Made by a program: the position numbers and the translations under genes. A stretch of DNA of 53,693 nt from Enterococcus hulanensis (GTDB lineage: Bacteria > Bacillota > Bacilli > Lactobacillales > Enterococcaceae): positions 1 through 53,693 of the forward strand of contig NZ_BJED01000025.1 of NCBI RefSeq assembly GCF_005405485.1, written 5' to 3'. The notes under the pieces are model-generated. The model was not told the origin of the DNA. It saw only the letters and a program-made list of their open reading frames with translations, and ran no database searches. Below, one piece after another: positions 24,487-35,602 of this stretch (position 1 is its first letter; every line of letters begins with the position of its first letter).

Positions 24487-27204
24487 CTATTTTGGTTTGA
24501 TTTCTTCCATAATAAAGCCTTCGATTACATCGTCGACTTTAATGTCGTTGAAGTTTTCGATCATAGCGCCACATTCGTAGCCCATCTTAACTTCTTTCAC
24601 ATCGTCTTTGAAACGTTTCAAGCTGGCAAGCTTACCTTCAAGAATAACGATACCGTTACGAATGATCCGCACACCGCTATCACGTTGGATCGAACCTTCG
24701 TTGACATAACAGCCAGCGATGGTACCAATTTTAGAAACTTTATACGTTTCGCGAACAGTCATTTGACCAGTGATTTTTTCTTCGTATTCAGGGTCAAGCA
24801 TTCCCTTCATCGCTGTTTCGATTTCTTCGATTGCCTTGTAAATGATACGGTGCAAACGAATATCTACTTTTTCAGCAGAAGATTGCTGTTTCGCTTGAGG
24901 TGTCGGACGAACGTTAAATCCGATGATGATCGCATTACTTGCGGCAGCTAGAGTAACATCACTTTCATTGATAGCACCTACTGCTGAATGGACGATCTTC
25001 ACACGAACGCCTTCAACATCGATTTTCTTCAATGATGCGGCCAATGCTTCAGCAGATCCTTGCACGTCAGCTTTGATGATTACATTAACTTCCTTCAATT
25101 CGCCCTCTTTAAGAGATTCGAATAAGTTATCTAATGTCACACGAGCACTTGAACTGCGGTGTTCAAGCAACGCACGTTTCGCACGTTCTTCCCCGGCTGC
25201 ACGCGCTGTTTTTTCATCTTCAAAGATAGCAAAACGATCTCCTGCTTGAGGAACATCATTCAATCCAGTAATTTCCACTGGTGTTGCTGGTCCTGCAGCT
25301 TTTTCACGACGACCAATATCATTGGTCATCACACGAACACGACCATAAGTGTTACCGACAACGATTGGATCGCCGACTCTCATCGTACCTTGTTGAACCA
25401 ATAAGGTTGCAACTGGTCCTTTTCCTTTATCAAGACGTGCTTCGATAACTGTTCCGATGCCGTGTAACGTTGGATCAGCTTTCAAGTCTTCCACTTCGGC
25501 AACTAATAGAATCATTTCTAGTAATTCCTCAATGTTTTGGTTGAACTTCGCTGAGATTTCAACGAAAATCGTATCGCCGCCCCATGCTTCAGGAATTAAT
25601 TCATATTCGCTTAATTCTTGCATGACATGCTGAGGGTTTGCACCAGGTTTGTCAATTTTATTTACTGCTACGATAATCGGCACTTTCGCCGCTTTCGCGT
25701 GGTTGATCGCTTCAATCGTTTGCGGCATCACTCCATCATCAGCTGCTACAACTAAAATCGTGATGTCTGTGATACTTGCTCCACGGGCCCGCATGCTAGT
25801 GAAGGCCGCGTGTCCAGGTGTATCTAAGAAAGTGATCGGCTTGCCGTTGATATCGATTTGATAAGCACCGATATGCTGCGTAATTCCGCCTGCTTCACCA
25901 CTCGTTACACGAGAATGACGCAATGTATCTAGTAATGTTGTTTTACCATGGTCAACGTGCCCCATGATTGTTACTACTGGAGGACGAGAAACTAAGTTTT
26001 CTTCGTTAACATCTTCCACATCGAAGAAACGATCGATATCAGCAATATCAATTGTAACTTTCTCTTGTGGTTCGATACCGTAATCAGCAGCTAACAATTC
26101 AATTGTATCTTTATCTAATGGTTGGTTTTGGTTAACCATAACACCCATCATAAATAATTTTTTGATGATTTCAGCAGGCTCGCGATGGATTTTCTTCGCG
26201 ATATCCGCCACATTCATACCTTCTGTATATTCCAAGATTTCTGGTAATTCACGGAATTTACGTGGAGGCACAGCAGGCTTATTGCTTTGTTGCTGTCTGC
26301 CTTTTTTACCTTTTTTATTGAATTTGTTTCTGTTGCGATTCTGATTGCCGCCAAAATTATTATTACGGTTTTGATTGCCATAATTATTTTTATTGCGGTT
26401 TTGGTTACTACTTTGATTTGTTGAACCACCTTGTGCCGGACGTTGCGCATTGTTCGTTCCGCTTTGAGCAGGACGTTGGCCTTGACTTTGCGTATTATTA
26501 GTATTCCCCTGTGTTGGGCGTTGACCTTGGTTTGGTCGTTGTGTGTTATTTGCACCGCTTTGTGCTGGGCGTTGACCTTGGTTTGGGCGTTGTGCATTGT
26601 TGTTTGCACCGCCTTGTGCCGGGCGTTGGCCTTGGTTCTGGCGTTGTGTGTTGTTTGCACCGCTTTGTGCTGGACGCTGACCTTGGTTCTGGCGTTGTGC
26701 ATTGTTTGCACCGCTTTGTGCTGGACGCTGACCTTGGTTTGGTCGTTGTGTATTATTGTTTGCACTGCCTTGTGCTGGGCGTTGACCTTGGTTTGGTCGC
26801 TGTGCATTGTTCGCACTGCCTTGTGTTGAATTTTGGCGTTGTGCATTGTTATTGGTACCTTGATTTGGACGTTGTCCTTGGTTTGAACGGTTTGCGTTCG
26901 CTGAGTTATTCTGTCTATTGTTTTGTGTCAAGTCTTTATTTCCTTTTCTATTCTGGAAATTTGGGTTGTTCTTCGAGCTCTTTCCATGGAATTTTGGTTT
27001 TTCGTGCTGGTTAGCTGATGGTTTTGCTTGAGTAGTTTGTTTCGGCTTGCTAGAAAAAGCTTGTTTCAATTTTGATTCATCGTCTCCTGATAATGAACCC
27101 ATATGATTATTAACATCAATACCTAAGGTCTGTGCTTTTTCTACAACATCCTTACTTGATTGATTCACTTCTTTGGCAAATTCGTATACTCTTTTTTTTC
27201 CCAT
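24487..27204 (-). CDS. infB: Translation initiation factor IF-2
   Basis: IF-2 is the GTPase that places initiator tRNA on the 30S subunit. The 905-residue protein has an N-terminal IF2_N module (1-50), a long disordered linker (about 51-310), a second IF2_N module (315-375), the G domain with GHVDHGKT at 415-422, DTPGHAAF and NKIDKPGA, and the C-terminal domains. The linker contains seven to eight imperfect copies of a 17-residue unit ([17 protein letters not shown]) at residues 108-261. AGGAAGGTGATTGC precedes the ATG. Confidence 0.97.
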   Translation of the reverse strand: MGKKRVYEFAKEVNQSSKDVVEKAQTLGIDVNNHMGSLSGDDESKLKQAFSSKPKQTTQAKPSANQHEKPKFHGKSSKNNPNFQNRKGNKDLTQNNRQNNSANANRSNQGQRPNQGTNNNAQRQNSTQGSANNAQRPNQGQRPAQGSANNNTQRPNQGQRPAQSGANNAQRQNQGQRPAQSGANNTQRQNQGQRPAQGGANNNAQRPNQGQRPAQSGANNTQRPNQGQRPTQGNTNNTQSQGQRPAQSGTNNAQRPAQGGSTNQSSNQNRNKNNYGNQNRNNNFGGNQNRNRNKFNKKGKKGRQQQSNKPAVPPRKFRELPEILEYTEGMNVADIAKKIHREPAEIIKKLFMMGVMVNQNQPLDKDTIELLAADYGIEPQEKVTIDIADIDRFFDVEDVNEENLVSRPPVVTIMGHVDHGKTTLLDTLRHSRVTSGEAGGITQHIGAYQIDINGKPITFLDTPGHAAFTSMRARGASITDITILVVAADDGVMPQTIEAINHAKAAKVPIIVAVNKIDKPGANPQHVMQELSEYELIPEAWGGDTIFVEISAKFNQNIEELLEMILLVAEVEDLKADPTLHGIGTVIEARLDKGKGPVATLLVQQGTMRVGDPIVVGNTYGRVRVMTNDIGRREKAAGPATPVEITGLNDVPQAGDRFAIFEDEKTARAAGEERAKRALLEHRSSSARVTLDNLFESLKEGELKEVNVIIKADVQGSAEALAASLKKIDVEGVRVKIVHSAVGAINESDVTLAAASNAIIIGFNVRPTPQAKQQSSAEKVDIRLHRIIYKAIEEIETAMKGMLDPEYEEKITGQMTVRETYKVSKIGTIAGCYVNEGSIQRDSGVRIIRNGIVILEGKLASLKRFKDDVKEVKMGYECGAMIENFNDIKVDDVIEGFIMEEIKPK
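26422..26883 (-). repeat. In-frame tandem repeat inside infB
   Basis: About 51-bp units encoding Q/N/R/P/G-rich 17-residue repeats recur seven to eight times. Units differ by small in-frame indels and alternative residues (QRP or QRQ, AQSG or AQGG). They are coding and do not form a CRISPR array. Confidence 0.9.
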
Positions 27205-27216
27205 GCAATCACCTTC

Positions 27217-27519
27217 CTAACCTGTTATTAACGTCATAATTTTGTCGGCGAATCCTTGGTCCAAAACCCCGATAACTTTTCGTGGTTTTCCGATTGCGCC
27301 TAAAATCTCTCCTTGAGTAAATTCGACAAAACATGTCGTCTGATAATACTTACTTTTGTCTGATACTTTTTTCTGAGTGTTTCCACTCGCATCAGTAGTA
27401 ACAATCACAAGCTTCACTTTATTTCTGCGAATCTCATTGATCGTCATTTCTTCCCCTGTGATCAGTTTGCCTGCACGCATTGCAAGGCCTAACATGTTCA
27501 AGGCCTTCTGCTTATTCAT
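27217..27519 (-). CDS. ylxQ: YlxQ, L7Ae-family putative RNA-binding protein
   Basis: This 100-residue protein has the L7Ae/L30e fold: LGLAMRAGKLITGEE, RRNKVKLVIVTTDASGNTQKK and IGKPRKVIGVLDQGF. YlxQ is encoded between ylxR and infB in Firmicutes and is thought to bind kink-turn RNA, but its role is not settled. The ATG at 27519 overlaps the ylxR stop; a TTG two codons earlier is an alternative. Confidence 0.9.
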   Translation of the reverse strand: MNKQKALNMLGLAMRAGKLITGEEMTINEIRRNKVKLVIVTTDASGNTQKKVSDKSKYYQTTCFVEFTQGEILGAIGKPRKVIGVLDQGFADKIMTLITG

Positions 27520-27808
27520 TGCCAAAGAGCTCTCTTCTGGCTTTTTGGTGTTTCACATAATCCAGTAGTTCTTGATAAAAATCATCAGTCAATTCGATGT
27601 CCAGTGTACGGTCTAAGATGCGTTTTTTCCAAGCTTCTTCAACTTCAGCCGGCTCCAACGCAACATAAGCGCCGCGTCCTGGTTTCTTGCCTGTAGGGTC
27701 AATTGAAACTTCACCCTCTTTTGACTTAGCGATGCGAATCAATTCTTTTTTAGGGAACATTTCACCGGAAACGACCGATTTGCGCAAAGGAACTTTTCTT
27801 TTTTTCAT
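27512..27808 (-). CDS. rnpM: YlxR/RnpM (DUF448) RNA-binding protein
   Basis: The 98-residue protein matches YlxR. Typical DUF448 parts are the N-terminal basic KKRKVPLRKSVVSGE, KKELIRIAKSKEGEVSID and KKPGRGAYVAL. YlxR has been described as RnpM, a modulator of RNase P in Bacillus. The canonical RKCxxx motif is reduced to LRKSVV without the cysteine. TTAGGAGGACTGCAA precedes the ATG. It lies between nusA and ylxQ, as usual. Confidence 0.92.
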   Translation of the reverse strand: MKKRKVPLRKSVVSGEMFPKKELIRIAKSKEGEVSIDPTGKKPGRGAYVALEPAEVEEAWKKRILDRTLDIELTDDFYQELLDYVKHQKARRELFGNE

Positions 27809-27827
27809 TTGCAGTCCTCCTAATTAA

Positions 27828-28994
27828 CTATTCTTCATCTTGAACAGAAGCGTCGTTTTCAACTTCTTCTGTCATTTCTGGTGTTGTTTCTTCAATTTCC
27901 TCTTCTGCACTAGGATCAATTTCCTCAATTTCTGATTCATCATAGTTTGCGTAAAATTCTTCCATGTCTGATTCAGATTTGATATCGATTTTATGCGCAG
28001 TTAGCTTCGCAGCTAAGCGAGCATTTTGTCCGCGTTTGCCGATTGCCAATGATAGTTGGTAATCAGGTACTACTACGGTACAAACTTTTGGATTATCAAT
28101 ATCGAAGATTACATCTTCAACTTGAGCTGGATTCAAGGAGTTCGCAATAAATACTGCCGGATCCTCGTTCCATTCAACGATATCCATGTTTTCGCCTTTT
28201 AGTTCATTAACAATTGCTTGTACTCGTTGTCCTTTTGGCCCAACACAAGTTCCAACTGGATCAATATTTGGGTCTGTTGAACGAACAGCAACTTTCGCGC
28301 GATCACCAGCCTCGCGAGCAATGCTGACAATTTCGACGATACCATCATAGACTTCAGGAATTTCTTGTTCAAATAAACGGCGTAACAAATCAGGATGACT
28401 GCGGCTTACAAAAACTTGCGGTCCTTTTGATGTGTTTTCTACGCGAGAAACATAAACTTTGATACGATCATGTGGTTTATAGTGTTCATTTGGCATTTGG
28501 TCTTGTTTCGAAAGAACCGCTTCGATCTTGCCTAAGTTGACATAGATATAACGATTATCTTGACGTTCAACCACACCCTGCATAATGTCTTTTTCATAAG
28601 CACTATATTCGTTGTAGATGATGCTGCGTTCGGCTTCACGTACACGTTGCAGGATGACTTGCTTCGCTGTTTGAGCAGCAATTCGGCCGAAATCCTTTGG
28701 CGTTACTTCAAAACGAATCGTATCCCCGATTTCATATGCTGGATTGATCTCCATTGCATCTTTCAGCGATACTTCTAATTGTGAATCCATAACTTCTTCC
28801 GTTACTTCTTTCACGGCATATACATGAATATCGCCTTTTTTTTCGTTGAATTCCACTTCAACATTTTGCGATTGACCGTAATGACGCTTGTATGCTGAGA
28901 CTAAAGCTGCCTCTAACGCCTCGATTACGATTTCTTTCGAAACACCTTTTTCTGCTTCTAGAGTATCCAACGCATTCAGCATTTCTTTACTCAT
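27828..28994 (-). CDS. nusA: Transcription termination/antitermination protein NusA
   Basis: NusA binds RNA polymerase and modulates pausing and termination. The 388-residue protein has the N-terminal domain (1-125), an S1 domain (about 130-200), and two KH domains (DPVGTCVGPKGQRVQAIV and LAIGKRGQNARLAAKLT). The final 40 residues are strongly acidic (about 350-388), and the AR repeats of proteobacterial NusA are absent, as in other Firmicutes. AGGAGGAAAG precedes the ATG. Confidence 0.97.
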   Translation of the reverse strand: MSKEMLNALDTLEAEKGVSKEIVIEALEAALVSAYKRHYGQSQNVEVEFNEKKGDIHVYAVKEVTEEVMDSQLEVSLKDAMEINPAYEIGDTIRFEVTPKDFGRIAAQTAKQVILQRVREAERSIIYNEYSAYEKDIMQGVVERQDNRYIYVNLGKIEAVLSKQDQMPNEHYKPHDRIKVYVSRVENTSKGPQVFVSRSHPDLLRRLFEQEIPEVYDGIVEIVSIAREAGDRAKVAVRSTDPNIDPVGTCVGPKGQRVQAIVNELKGENMDIVEWNEDPAVFIANSLNPAQVEDVIFDIDNPKVCTVVVPDYQLSLAIGKRGQNARLAAKLTAHKIDIKSESDMEEFYANYDESEIEEIDPSAEEEIEETTPEMTEEVENDASVQDEE

Positions 28995-29107
28995 TCTAAC
29001 TTTCCTCCTAGTTCATATTAACGAATCTATTCCTCAGAGTAAAAATAAGTTTGGCTTTCACCACGTATATCAATTTACTAAGAAAAAATAGGTTTGATTT
29101 CAATTAA

Positions 29108-29581
29108 TTAAAATTCGATCGCAAAGCGGGCTTTTGCAATATTCTTACGATCAAAAACCATATCTTTAGTGCGGGTCTTAATTTTAACTGTTAATGTCAA
29201 TTCATCTTCAGTTAAATCTTTCAAAAAGCCTTGATATTGTTTTTCACCATCAACATTTTGATATAATGACACATTAATATATTGTCCCAGCGCTTTTTGA
29301 TACTCTTCTTCTTTTTTCAATGGACGTTCGGCCCCTGGTGAAGAAACCTCAAGGAAGTATGCTTGCGGAATCGGATCTGGATCGATTGAATCCAATTTAT
29401 CGCTAAGTTGTTCACTGACAAGGGCGCATTCTTCAATATCGATTCCGCCTTCTTTATCAATAAATACTCTTAAAAACCAACTTTTTCCTTCTTTCACAAA
29501 TTCCACTTCGACCAGCTCAAAATTATGCTCATCTAAAATAGGTGTTACTAGGTCAGTCACTGTTTCGACTACACTGCTCAA
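29108..29581 (-). CDS. rimP: Ribosome maturation factor RimP
   Basis: RimP assists 30S subunit maturation. The 157-residue protein shows [47 protein letters not shown] and the C-terminal [14 protein letters not shown]. The start is TTG at 29581, with AAAGGAGG eight bases upstream. It is the first gene of the nusA-infB operon, and a terminator-like hairpin stands between the promoter and this gene. Confidence 0.95.
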   Translation of the reverse strand: MSSVVETVTDLVTPILDEHNFELVEVEFVKEGKSWFLRVFIDKEGGIDIEECALVSEQLSDKLDSIDPDPIPQAYFLEVSSPGAERPLKKEEEYQKALGQYINVSLYQNVDGEKQYQGFLKDLTEDELTLTVKIKTRTKDMVFDRKNIAKARFAIEF

Positions 29582-29603
29582 ACTGTCAGCCTCCTTTATT
29601 CCA

Positions 29604-29635
29604 TTAAAAAGAGTGAGCGAAAAATCCGCTCACTC
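29604..29635 (-). terminator. Terminator-like hairpin in the rimP-nusA leader
   Basis: GAGTGAGCG (29611-29619) pairs with CGCTCACTC (29627-29635), and five T follow on the minus strand. It can end polC transcripts, but it also lies about 20 bases downstream of the predicted rimP transcription start, so the operon must read through it. Confidence 0.85.
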
Positions 29636-29660
29636 ACCATCACTCTATGATTACATTGTT

Positions 29661-29689
29661 ATATTAGCACAAATATACTGAAAATTCAA
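29661..29689 (-). promoter_or_regulatory. Promoter of the rimP-nusA-infB operon
   Basis: On the minus strand, TTGAAT (29684-29689) and TAATAT (29661-29666) are exactly 17 bases apart. They lie between the polC stop and the hairpin ahead of rimP. Confidence 0.78.
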
Positions 29690-29747
29690 CCGCATCATTT
29701 TCATAGTGGAATTTTCTTTCATTTTAAAGCTGAATTTATCTTTTTCT

Positions 29748-32700
29748 TTACATATCAAACAATGAAAGTTGGTTTTCATCCGGCAAATCTTTTAACACCC
29801 CATGAGTATCCATATACTCGATTAAGGTCTTCGATACTTTACCTCGAGAGGCCAAATCTTCTTTTGATAAAAAGATACCAGCCTTACGTGCTTCAACAAT
29901 TTGTTTTGCCACATTCATGCCAAGACTTGGTACAGCACGGAAAGGTGCGATCAATGTATCTCCATCAATTACAAAATCTTGAGCATCCGATTTGTATAAA
30001 TCAATCATCCCGAAATGAAAACCACGTTCTAACATTTCATTACACAATTCCAAAACAGTTAATTGATTTTTCTCTTTTGTTGAAGCGTCCATTCCCTTAT
30101 CAGTGATGGCCTTCATCGCAGCTTTGACTGCATCCTTACCTTTGGCCATTGCAACTAAGTCAAAGTCGTCAGCACGAACAGAAAAATATGCACAATAGTA
30201 AAGAATTGGAAAATAGACCTTAAAGTAAGCCACTCGCAACGCCATCAATACATAAGCTGCCGCGTGGGCTTTCGGAAACATGTACTTGATCTTCGAACAT
30301 GAATCGATATACCAGTCTGGAACATTATTTTCTTTCATCGCAGCTAAATACGTTTCTCGTAACTCATCGTCGATTTTATTCCACTGACCTTTACGTACCG
30401 TCTCCATGATTTTGAAGGCCATTCCGCTATCAAGTCCTGCGTGAATTAAGTAGACCATGATATCATCCCGACAACCGATAACCTCGGCTAGGTTAGCTTC
30501 ACCACGACTGATTAATTCTTCTGCATTTCCTAACCAAACATCGGTACCGTGTGACAAGCCGGAAATTTGCAGCAGTTCAGCAAAAGTTGTTGGTCCCGTT
30601 TCTTCTAACATTCCACGAACGAATCGTGTACCGAATTCAGGGATGCCTAGAGTGCCCGTTTTAGAATAAATCTGATCAGATTCAACGCCTAACACCTGCG
30701 GACCAGCAAAAATTTTCATTACTTCCGGATCATCAGTTGGGATCGTTTTAGGATCGACTCCCGATAATTCTTGGAGCATCCGAATCACGGTCGGATCATC
30801 ATGTCCCAGAATATCGAGCTTCAAAACATTATCGTGAATCGAATGGAAATCAAAGTGAGTAGTTTTCCATTCGGAATTCCGGTCATCTGCCGGAAACTGA
30901 ATCGGTGTAAAATCGTAAACGTCCATATAATCAGGAATGACAATGATTCCGCCCGGATGCTGCCCTGTCGTCCGCTTAACACCAGTTGCTCCTTTAGCTA
31001 ATCGATCAATCTCAGCATTTCTAAAATGCAGATTATGATCTCGTTCGTATCCTTTAACAAATCCGTAGGCGGTTTTATCAGCGACTGTACCGATTGTACC
31101 TGCTCGATAAACATAGTCTTCTCCAAACAGCACTTTCGTATAATCATGAGCTTTTGCTTGATAATCCCCAGAGAAATTCAAATCGATATCTGGAACCTTA
31201 TCCCCGTGGAAACCTAAGAAAGTTTCAAAAGGAATATCGTGTCCATCTTTATTTAGACGAGCACCACACTTTGGACAAGCTTTTTCTGGCAAGTCAAAAC
31301 CAGAACCATAAGAACCATCCTCAAAGAATTCCGAATATTGACAATCTGGACAATAATAATGCGGCGGTAATGGATTTACCTCTGTAATACCTGTCATAGT
31401 GGCAACAAAGCTCGATCCAACCGAGCCCCGCGACCCTACTAAATAGCCGTCAGCATTACTTTTGTGCACTAATTTTTGTGAAATCAAATAAATAACCGAA
31501 AAGCCATTCCCAATAATCGAAGTCAATTCTTTTTCTAAACGTTTCTCGATGATATCAGGTAACGGATCACCATATAACTCACGAGCACGGTCATAACTTA
31601 ATTTTTTGATTTCTTCTTCTGAACCAGGAATTTTAGGTGTATAAAGATCGTCTTTAACTGGAACAATTTCTTCACAGCTATCAACCACTGCATTGGGACC
31701 ATCAACAACGATCTCTTTTGCTAATTCTGGACCTAAGAAACTAAAGGCCTGCAGCATTTCATCCGTTGTCCGGAAATGTACATCCGGTAAACTGTGACGA
31801 TTTAACGGATTAGCTCCTCCCATTGAACTGATCAAAATTTTACGATAGATTGCATCCTCTTTATTCAAATAATGAACATCTCCAGTTGCAACCACTGTTT
31901 TGTTTAAGTCCTTGCCGATCTGAATCAAATTCCGCAAGATATCTTCTAAGTCCGACTCATTTTTAACTAATTCTTGTTCGATCAAAGGTGCGTAAACAGC
32001 CTTTGGCATCACTTCAATATAGTCATAAAAAGCTGCACGATTTTTGGCCTCTTCAACGCCCTTTTGCATCATCGCTTCAAATATCTCACCCTGCGAGCAA
32101 GCAGAACCAATCAAAAGGTTTTCACGCAGCTTGTTTAGTTGGGAACGAGGAATTCGCGGAACACGTTCAAAATATTCAACATTAGACATCGAAATTAATT
32201 TGAACAAATCCTTCAAACCAGCTTGGTTCTTCGCTAAAATCGTTGCATGGAACGGTCGTGCACGTTTATAAGAATCACCTTCACCAACATGATCGTTCAA
32301 TTGGTCATGATAGTTCATGTCGTGTTTTTCGATCGCTTCTTTAACAAAAATCCATGCTAAATGTCCCGTTGCCTCAGCATCATAAACAGCTCGGTGATGT
32401 TGCTCTAGGTTAATACCAAATTTCTTAGTTAGGACGCCTAAACCAAATCGCTTAAACTCTGGGTATAAGAAACGAGCCAATTCCAAAGTATCGATAACTG
32501 GATTTGGTGTTTCCGGCATATCATGTCGAACATAGGTAGTATTGATAAATCCAATATCAAATGTCGCATTATGGGCCACTAAGATTGAACCTTCACAGAA
32601 TTTTTCAAATAATTCCATGACTTCTTTTTCTGGTTTTGAGCCGCGTACCATTTCGTCAGTGATCCCAGTTAAATTGATCGTTGTTTCTGATAACGGATGC

Positions 32701-34091
32701 CCCGGGTCGATAAATTCTTCAAAGGTATCAACGACGTTTCCTTTGTGCATCTTAACCGCGGCCAACTCAATGATTGTATCGTATACGGCAGACAACCCCG
32801 TAGTTTCCACGTCAAAAACGACATACGTAGCATCTGTCAATGATTCATGAGCATCATTATAAGCAATCGGTACACCATCAGAAACGACATTTGCTTCAAC
32901 ACCATAAAGAATTTTTACACCGGCTTTTTTTCCGGCGGCGTGGGCATCAGGAAATGATTGAGCTCCGCCATGATCAGTGATTGCAATTGCTCTATGTCCC
33001 CATTTTCCCGCCTGTGCGACCAACTCACTGGCACCATTAATGGCATCCATCGTACTCATATTAGTATGAAGATGCAGCTCTGAACGTTTCTCTGTTGCTG
33101 TATCTTGCCGTTCTGGATGTTTAACTTCTTGAATATCTTGGGCATTCATAACTAAATCACGCATGAAGGTATCTTCTTGCACACTGCCTCGCACACGAAT
33201 CCAACTATTGTTGGCAATTGCTTCAAAAATTGCCTCATCTTTTTCACCATTTGAAAATTTCTTTACTACAAAGGAAGACGTATAGTCAGTCATTTTTATG
33301 ATCAAAATTTTCCGTTTTGAACGCAACTCACGTACTTCTTTATCAAAAATGAATCCTTCAATAGTAATCCGACGCTCTTCTTCAATGATATTGCCCATCG
33401 GTGTGATGGCTTCATCTGCCGGGATATTGCGACCCATTTGAATCGGTCCGTCAAAGTAGGCAGCACTTACTTTCTGTTCTTTTTTCTTCGATTCGTACTG
33501 CGCTATGCTGGCTGCTGCTTGTTCTTGCATCGCCTGTGCTTGCGCTTGTTTCCGAACTTCGAATTCTTGTAATTTTTTATCAGCTTGCTCTTTGTCTACT
33601 TCCGGATCGATTCGCAAATGTGGAAAGCCGTATGAGACTAAATTTTCTTCGATCAACGGCAAATACTGCTGCTTCAAAAATGGAATAACCGTCTCATTAT
33701 CGATCAATAATACAATTCGCTTTCCTTGGATAACTGGCAGCGGTTTGCTCAAAACTTGCTTCACTAGCGGCGTATCACAATCTTGTTCACTCAAAGCCAA
33801 CTGCCAATAATTTTGCAGAAGCTCTTCTTCAAATTGATTGTCTTCTGAGACGATATGTAATTTCACTTTCGCAATAGATTGGAAAGCGATTTGCAGCTTT
33901 TGGTAAAACGCATAAAATAATTTCGCCGGTAAAATTTCTGGTGTTTGAATATAAAATTCCCAAACACGTGATTTCTCATGAACAACAACCTCTTTGATCT
34001 CTGATGCTTGGATCATTGGATGTTGCTGCTCTGTCTCGGCCATTTCAATTTGTCGTAATAAATTTTCGAACAGCTCACGATTTTTAGACAA
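29748..34091 (-). CDS. polC: DNA polymerase III PolC (Gram-positive type)
   Basis: PolC is the replicative polymerase of low-GC Gram-positives and carries its own 3'-5' exonuclease. The 1447-residue protein has an N-terminal region and OB fold (about 1-330), a PHP domain starting [12 protein letters not shown] and split by the DEDD exonuclease ([10 protein letters not shown], then [10 protein letters not shown]). The polymerase core includes CPxC-type zinc motifs and the catalytic [11 protein letters not shown] near residue 968. The start is TTG at 34091 with GGAG eight bases upstream. It seems to be its own transcription unit. Confidence 0.97.
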   Translation of the reverse strand: MSKNRELFENLLRQIEMAETEQQHPMIQASEIKEVVVHEKSRVWEFYIQTPEILPAKLFYAFYQKLQIAFQSIAKVKLHIVSEDNQFEEELLQNYWQLALSEQDCDTPLVKQVLSKPLPVIQGKRIVLLIDNETVIPFLKQQYLPLIEENLVSYGFPHLRIDPEVDKEQADKKLQEFEVRKQAQAQAMQEQAAASIAQYESKKKEQKVSAAYFDGPIQMGRNIPADEAITPMGNIIEEERRITIEGFIFDKEVRELRSKRKILIIKMTDYTSSFVVKKFSNGEKDEAIFEAIANNSWIRVRGSVQEDTFMRDLVMNAQDIQEVKHPERQDTATEKRSELHLHTNMSTMDAINGASELVAQAGKWGHRAIAITDHGGAQSFPDAHAAGKKAGVKILYGVEANVVSDGVPIAYNDAHESLTDATYVVFDVETTGLSAVYDTIIELAAVKMHKGNVVDTFEEFIDPGHPLSETTINLTGITDEMVRGSKPEKEVMELFEKFCEGSILVAHNATFDIGFINTTYVRHDMPETPNPVIDTLELARFLYPEFKRFGLGVLTKKFGINLEQHHRAVYDAEATGHLAWIFVKEAIEKHDMNYHDQLNDHVGEGDSYKRARPFHATILAKNQAGLKDLFKLISMSNVEYFERVPRIPRSQLNKLRENLLIGSACSQGEIFEAMMQKGVEEAKNRAAFYDYIEVMPKAVYAPLIEQELVKNESDLEDILRNLIQIGKDLNKTVVATGDVHYLNKEDAIYRKILISSMGGANPLNRHSLPDVHFRTTDEMLQAFSFLGPELAKEIVVDGPNAVVDSCEEIVPVKDDLYTPKIPGSEEEIKKLSYDRARELYGDPLPDIIEKRLEKELTSIIGNGFSVIYLISQKLVHKSNADGYLVGSRGSVGSSFVATMTGITEVNPLPPHYYCPDCQYSEFFEDGSYGSGFDLPEKACPKCGARLNKDGHDIPFETFLGFHGDKVPDIDLNFSGDYQAKAHDYTKVLFGEDYVYRAGTIGTVADKTAYGFVKGYERDHNLHFRNAEIDRLAKGATGVKRTTGQHPGGIIVIPDYMDVYDFTPIQFPADDRNSEWKTTHFDFHSIHDNVLKLDILGHDDPTVIRMLQELSGVDPKTIPTDDPEVMKIFAGPQVLGVESDQIYSKTGTLGIPEFGTRFVRGMLEETGPTTFAELLQISGLSHGTDVWLGNAEELISRGEANLAEVIGCRDDIMVYLIHAGLDSGMAFKIMETVRKGQWNKIDDELRETYLAAMKENNVPDWYIDSCSKIKYMFPKAHAAAYVLMALRVAYFKVYFPILYYCAYFSVRADDFDLVAMAKGKDAVKAAMKAITDKGMDASTKEKNQLTVLELCNEMLERGFHFGMIDLYKSDAQDFVIDGDTLIAPFRAVPSLGMNVAKQIVEARKAGIFLSKEDLASRGKVSKTLIEYMDTHGVLKDLPDENQLSLFDM

Positions 34092-34155
34092 AATGACATC
34101 TCCTTCACTTTTTCAAGTATGTTCCAGTATACCTGTTTTTTTTTATGATTGCATT

Positions 34156-34188
34156 AGAAAAAGGATCGAAAAAATTTCGATCCTTTCA
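34156..34188 (-). terminator. Terminator of rseP
   Basis: AAAGGATCGAAA (34160-34171) pairs with 34175-34186, with a T run on the minus strand, after the rseP stop. Confidence 0.88.
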
Positions 34189-34189
34189 T

Positions 34190-35458
34190 TTAAAAGAAGA
34201 AACGCTGAATATCATTCCATGTGACTAAAATCATCAGAAGCATGATAAACCCAAATCCAATCATGGTAATCATACCTTCTTTTTCTGGATCAAGCGGTTT
34301 TCCCCGTGCCCCTTCGATTAAATTCAGTAAAATCTTACCGCCATCGAAGGCTGGAATTGGCAGCAAATTGACAATTCCTAAGTTGACTGACAAGAGCGCC
34401 ATCAAATAAATGACCGTTTTAATCCCCGCACGCGAGGCTTCCGCAGACATCTGATACATCATCACGGGTCCACCAAGTTTATCTAAACTAAATCCAGTGA
34501 ATAGTGAACCTAACGCACCGAAAATTCTTGTAACCATATCCCATGATTGCGTTAAACCACCGACAACCTTATCTGTAAAACTGGTCTTCATATAAGGTGT
34601 TACACCGATTTGACCAACTTTTTCACCATTGCTTTTAACACTTTTCGGTGTCATTTGTACGGTTTTCTCTTTGCCATCCTGCTTGATCACAACCGACAAT
34701 TCTTTTCCTGGCTTTTTCGTAACAGTATCGGTTAAATCATCCCAAGAAGAGATTTTCTTCCCATCTACAGAAACGATGGCATCATGATCCTTTAGCCCCG
34801 CAACAGCTGCCGGACTTTCTGCTTGCACCGTTCCTATCTGATTTGTATTGTAGTCTGCAACTCCACCTTGTAAGAAAGCCAGAGCGATAAACAATATGAT
34901 AGTTAAAATAAAATTATTCATTGGTCCTGCGAAATTAGTCAGGATACGCGAGCCTAACTTAGCAGACTGAAATTGCACATCTCTTGGTGCAATACGGACC
35001 TCTGTTCCACTCTCTTCAATCACCGTGGCATCATGCTGAACTTTGTAAGTTGTTTCTTGGCTCTCGTCGCCATTCACATAACCTTTAATAACCAAATCAT
35101 CTACAAGGTCAGCAGAGATTAATTCCATTGGAATACTGTTAGGTAATTGAATTTTTTTACTAACATTAATTCGACGAATCTCATTATTGGAGGTCAGCTC
35201 AACTGATAGCGGCATCCCCGGACTCAACTCAGTTTCCTCATCCTCCATACCTGCCATTCGAACATAGCCGCCGATCGGCAATAGACGTAACGTATATGTA
35301 GTGCCATCTTTTCCCATATGGGCTATAAGTTTTGGTCCCATGCCAATTGAGAATTCCCGAACTAAAATCCCTGCGCGTTTTGCAAAGAAAAAATGTCCGA
35401 ACTCATGAACAATTACAAGGACACCGAAAACGATTAAAAACGTAATAATCGTACGCAT
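34190..35458 (-). CDS. rseP: Site-2 intramembrane metalloprotease RseP/Eep
   Basis: RseP (called Eep in enterococci) cleaves membrane-embedded peptides, including anti-sigma factors and, in Enterococcus faecalis, pheromone precursors. The 422-residue protein has the zinc motif HEFGH (18-22), a PDZ domain (about 200-285: TVQAESPAAVAGLKDHDAIV) and the second active-site region LLPIPAFDGGKIL. The last site reads FDG where most family members have LDG; the catalytic Asp is retained. It is separate from the uppS-cdsA pair by a terminator. Confidence 0.94.
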   Translation of the reverse strand: MRTIITFLIVFGVLVIVHEFGHFFFAKRAGILVREFSIGMGPKLIAHMGKDGTTYTLRLLPIGGYVRMAGMEDEETELSPGMPLSVELTSNNEIRRINVSKKIQLPNSIPMELISADLVDDLVIKGYVNGDESQETTYKVQHDATVIEESGTEVRIAPRDVQFQSAKLGSRILTNFAGPMNNFILTIILFIALAFLQGGVADYNTNQIGTVQAESPAAVAGLKDHDAIVSVDGKKISSWDDLTDTVTKKPGKELSVVIKQDGKEKTVQMTPKSVKSNGEKVGQIGVTPYMKTSFTDKVVGGLTQSWDMVTRIFGALGSLFTGFSLDKLGGPVMMYQMSAEASRAGIKTVIYLMALLSVNLGIVNLLPIPAFDGGKILLNLIEGARGKPLDPEKEGMITMIGFGFIMLLMILVTWNDIQRFFF

Positions 35459-35574
35459 AATTTTCCTACCTTCACTAGTTTCTTAGAGACAGTTTATCAT
35501 AGTATCGAAAAAATATATTCCTTTACTGATCATTTCATAGAAAATTTAAAAAAATTCCGTGTAAATTTCAACAT

Positions 35575-35602
35575 GAAAAAAAGAGCGTCTCCGCTCTTTT
35601 TA
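35575..35602 (-). terminator. Terminator of uppS-cdsA
   Basis: AAAAGAGCG (35579-35587) pairs with CGCTCTTTT (35592-35600), with a T run on the minus strand. Confidence 0.87.

Noticed and set aside
26422-26883. CRISPR-like regular repeats
   Set aside because: The units are in-frame, encode one protein, lack unique spacers, and sit inside infB. No cas gene is present.
26214-27014. Long open frames on both strands across the infB repeat region
   Set aside because: They arise from the 51-bp coding repeat, which keeps other frames open. They have repetitive, compositionally odd products, no ribosome binding sites and no homologues I recognise.
34190-35458. Loss of the RseP second catalytic motif because LDG reads FDG
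   Set aside because: The aspartate and glycine needed for metal binding are kept and the surrounding LLPIPA context is normal, so the enzyme should be active.
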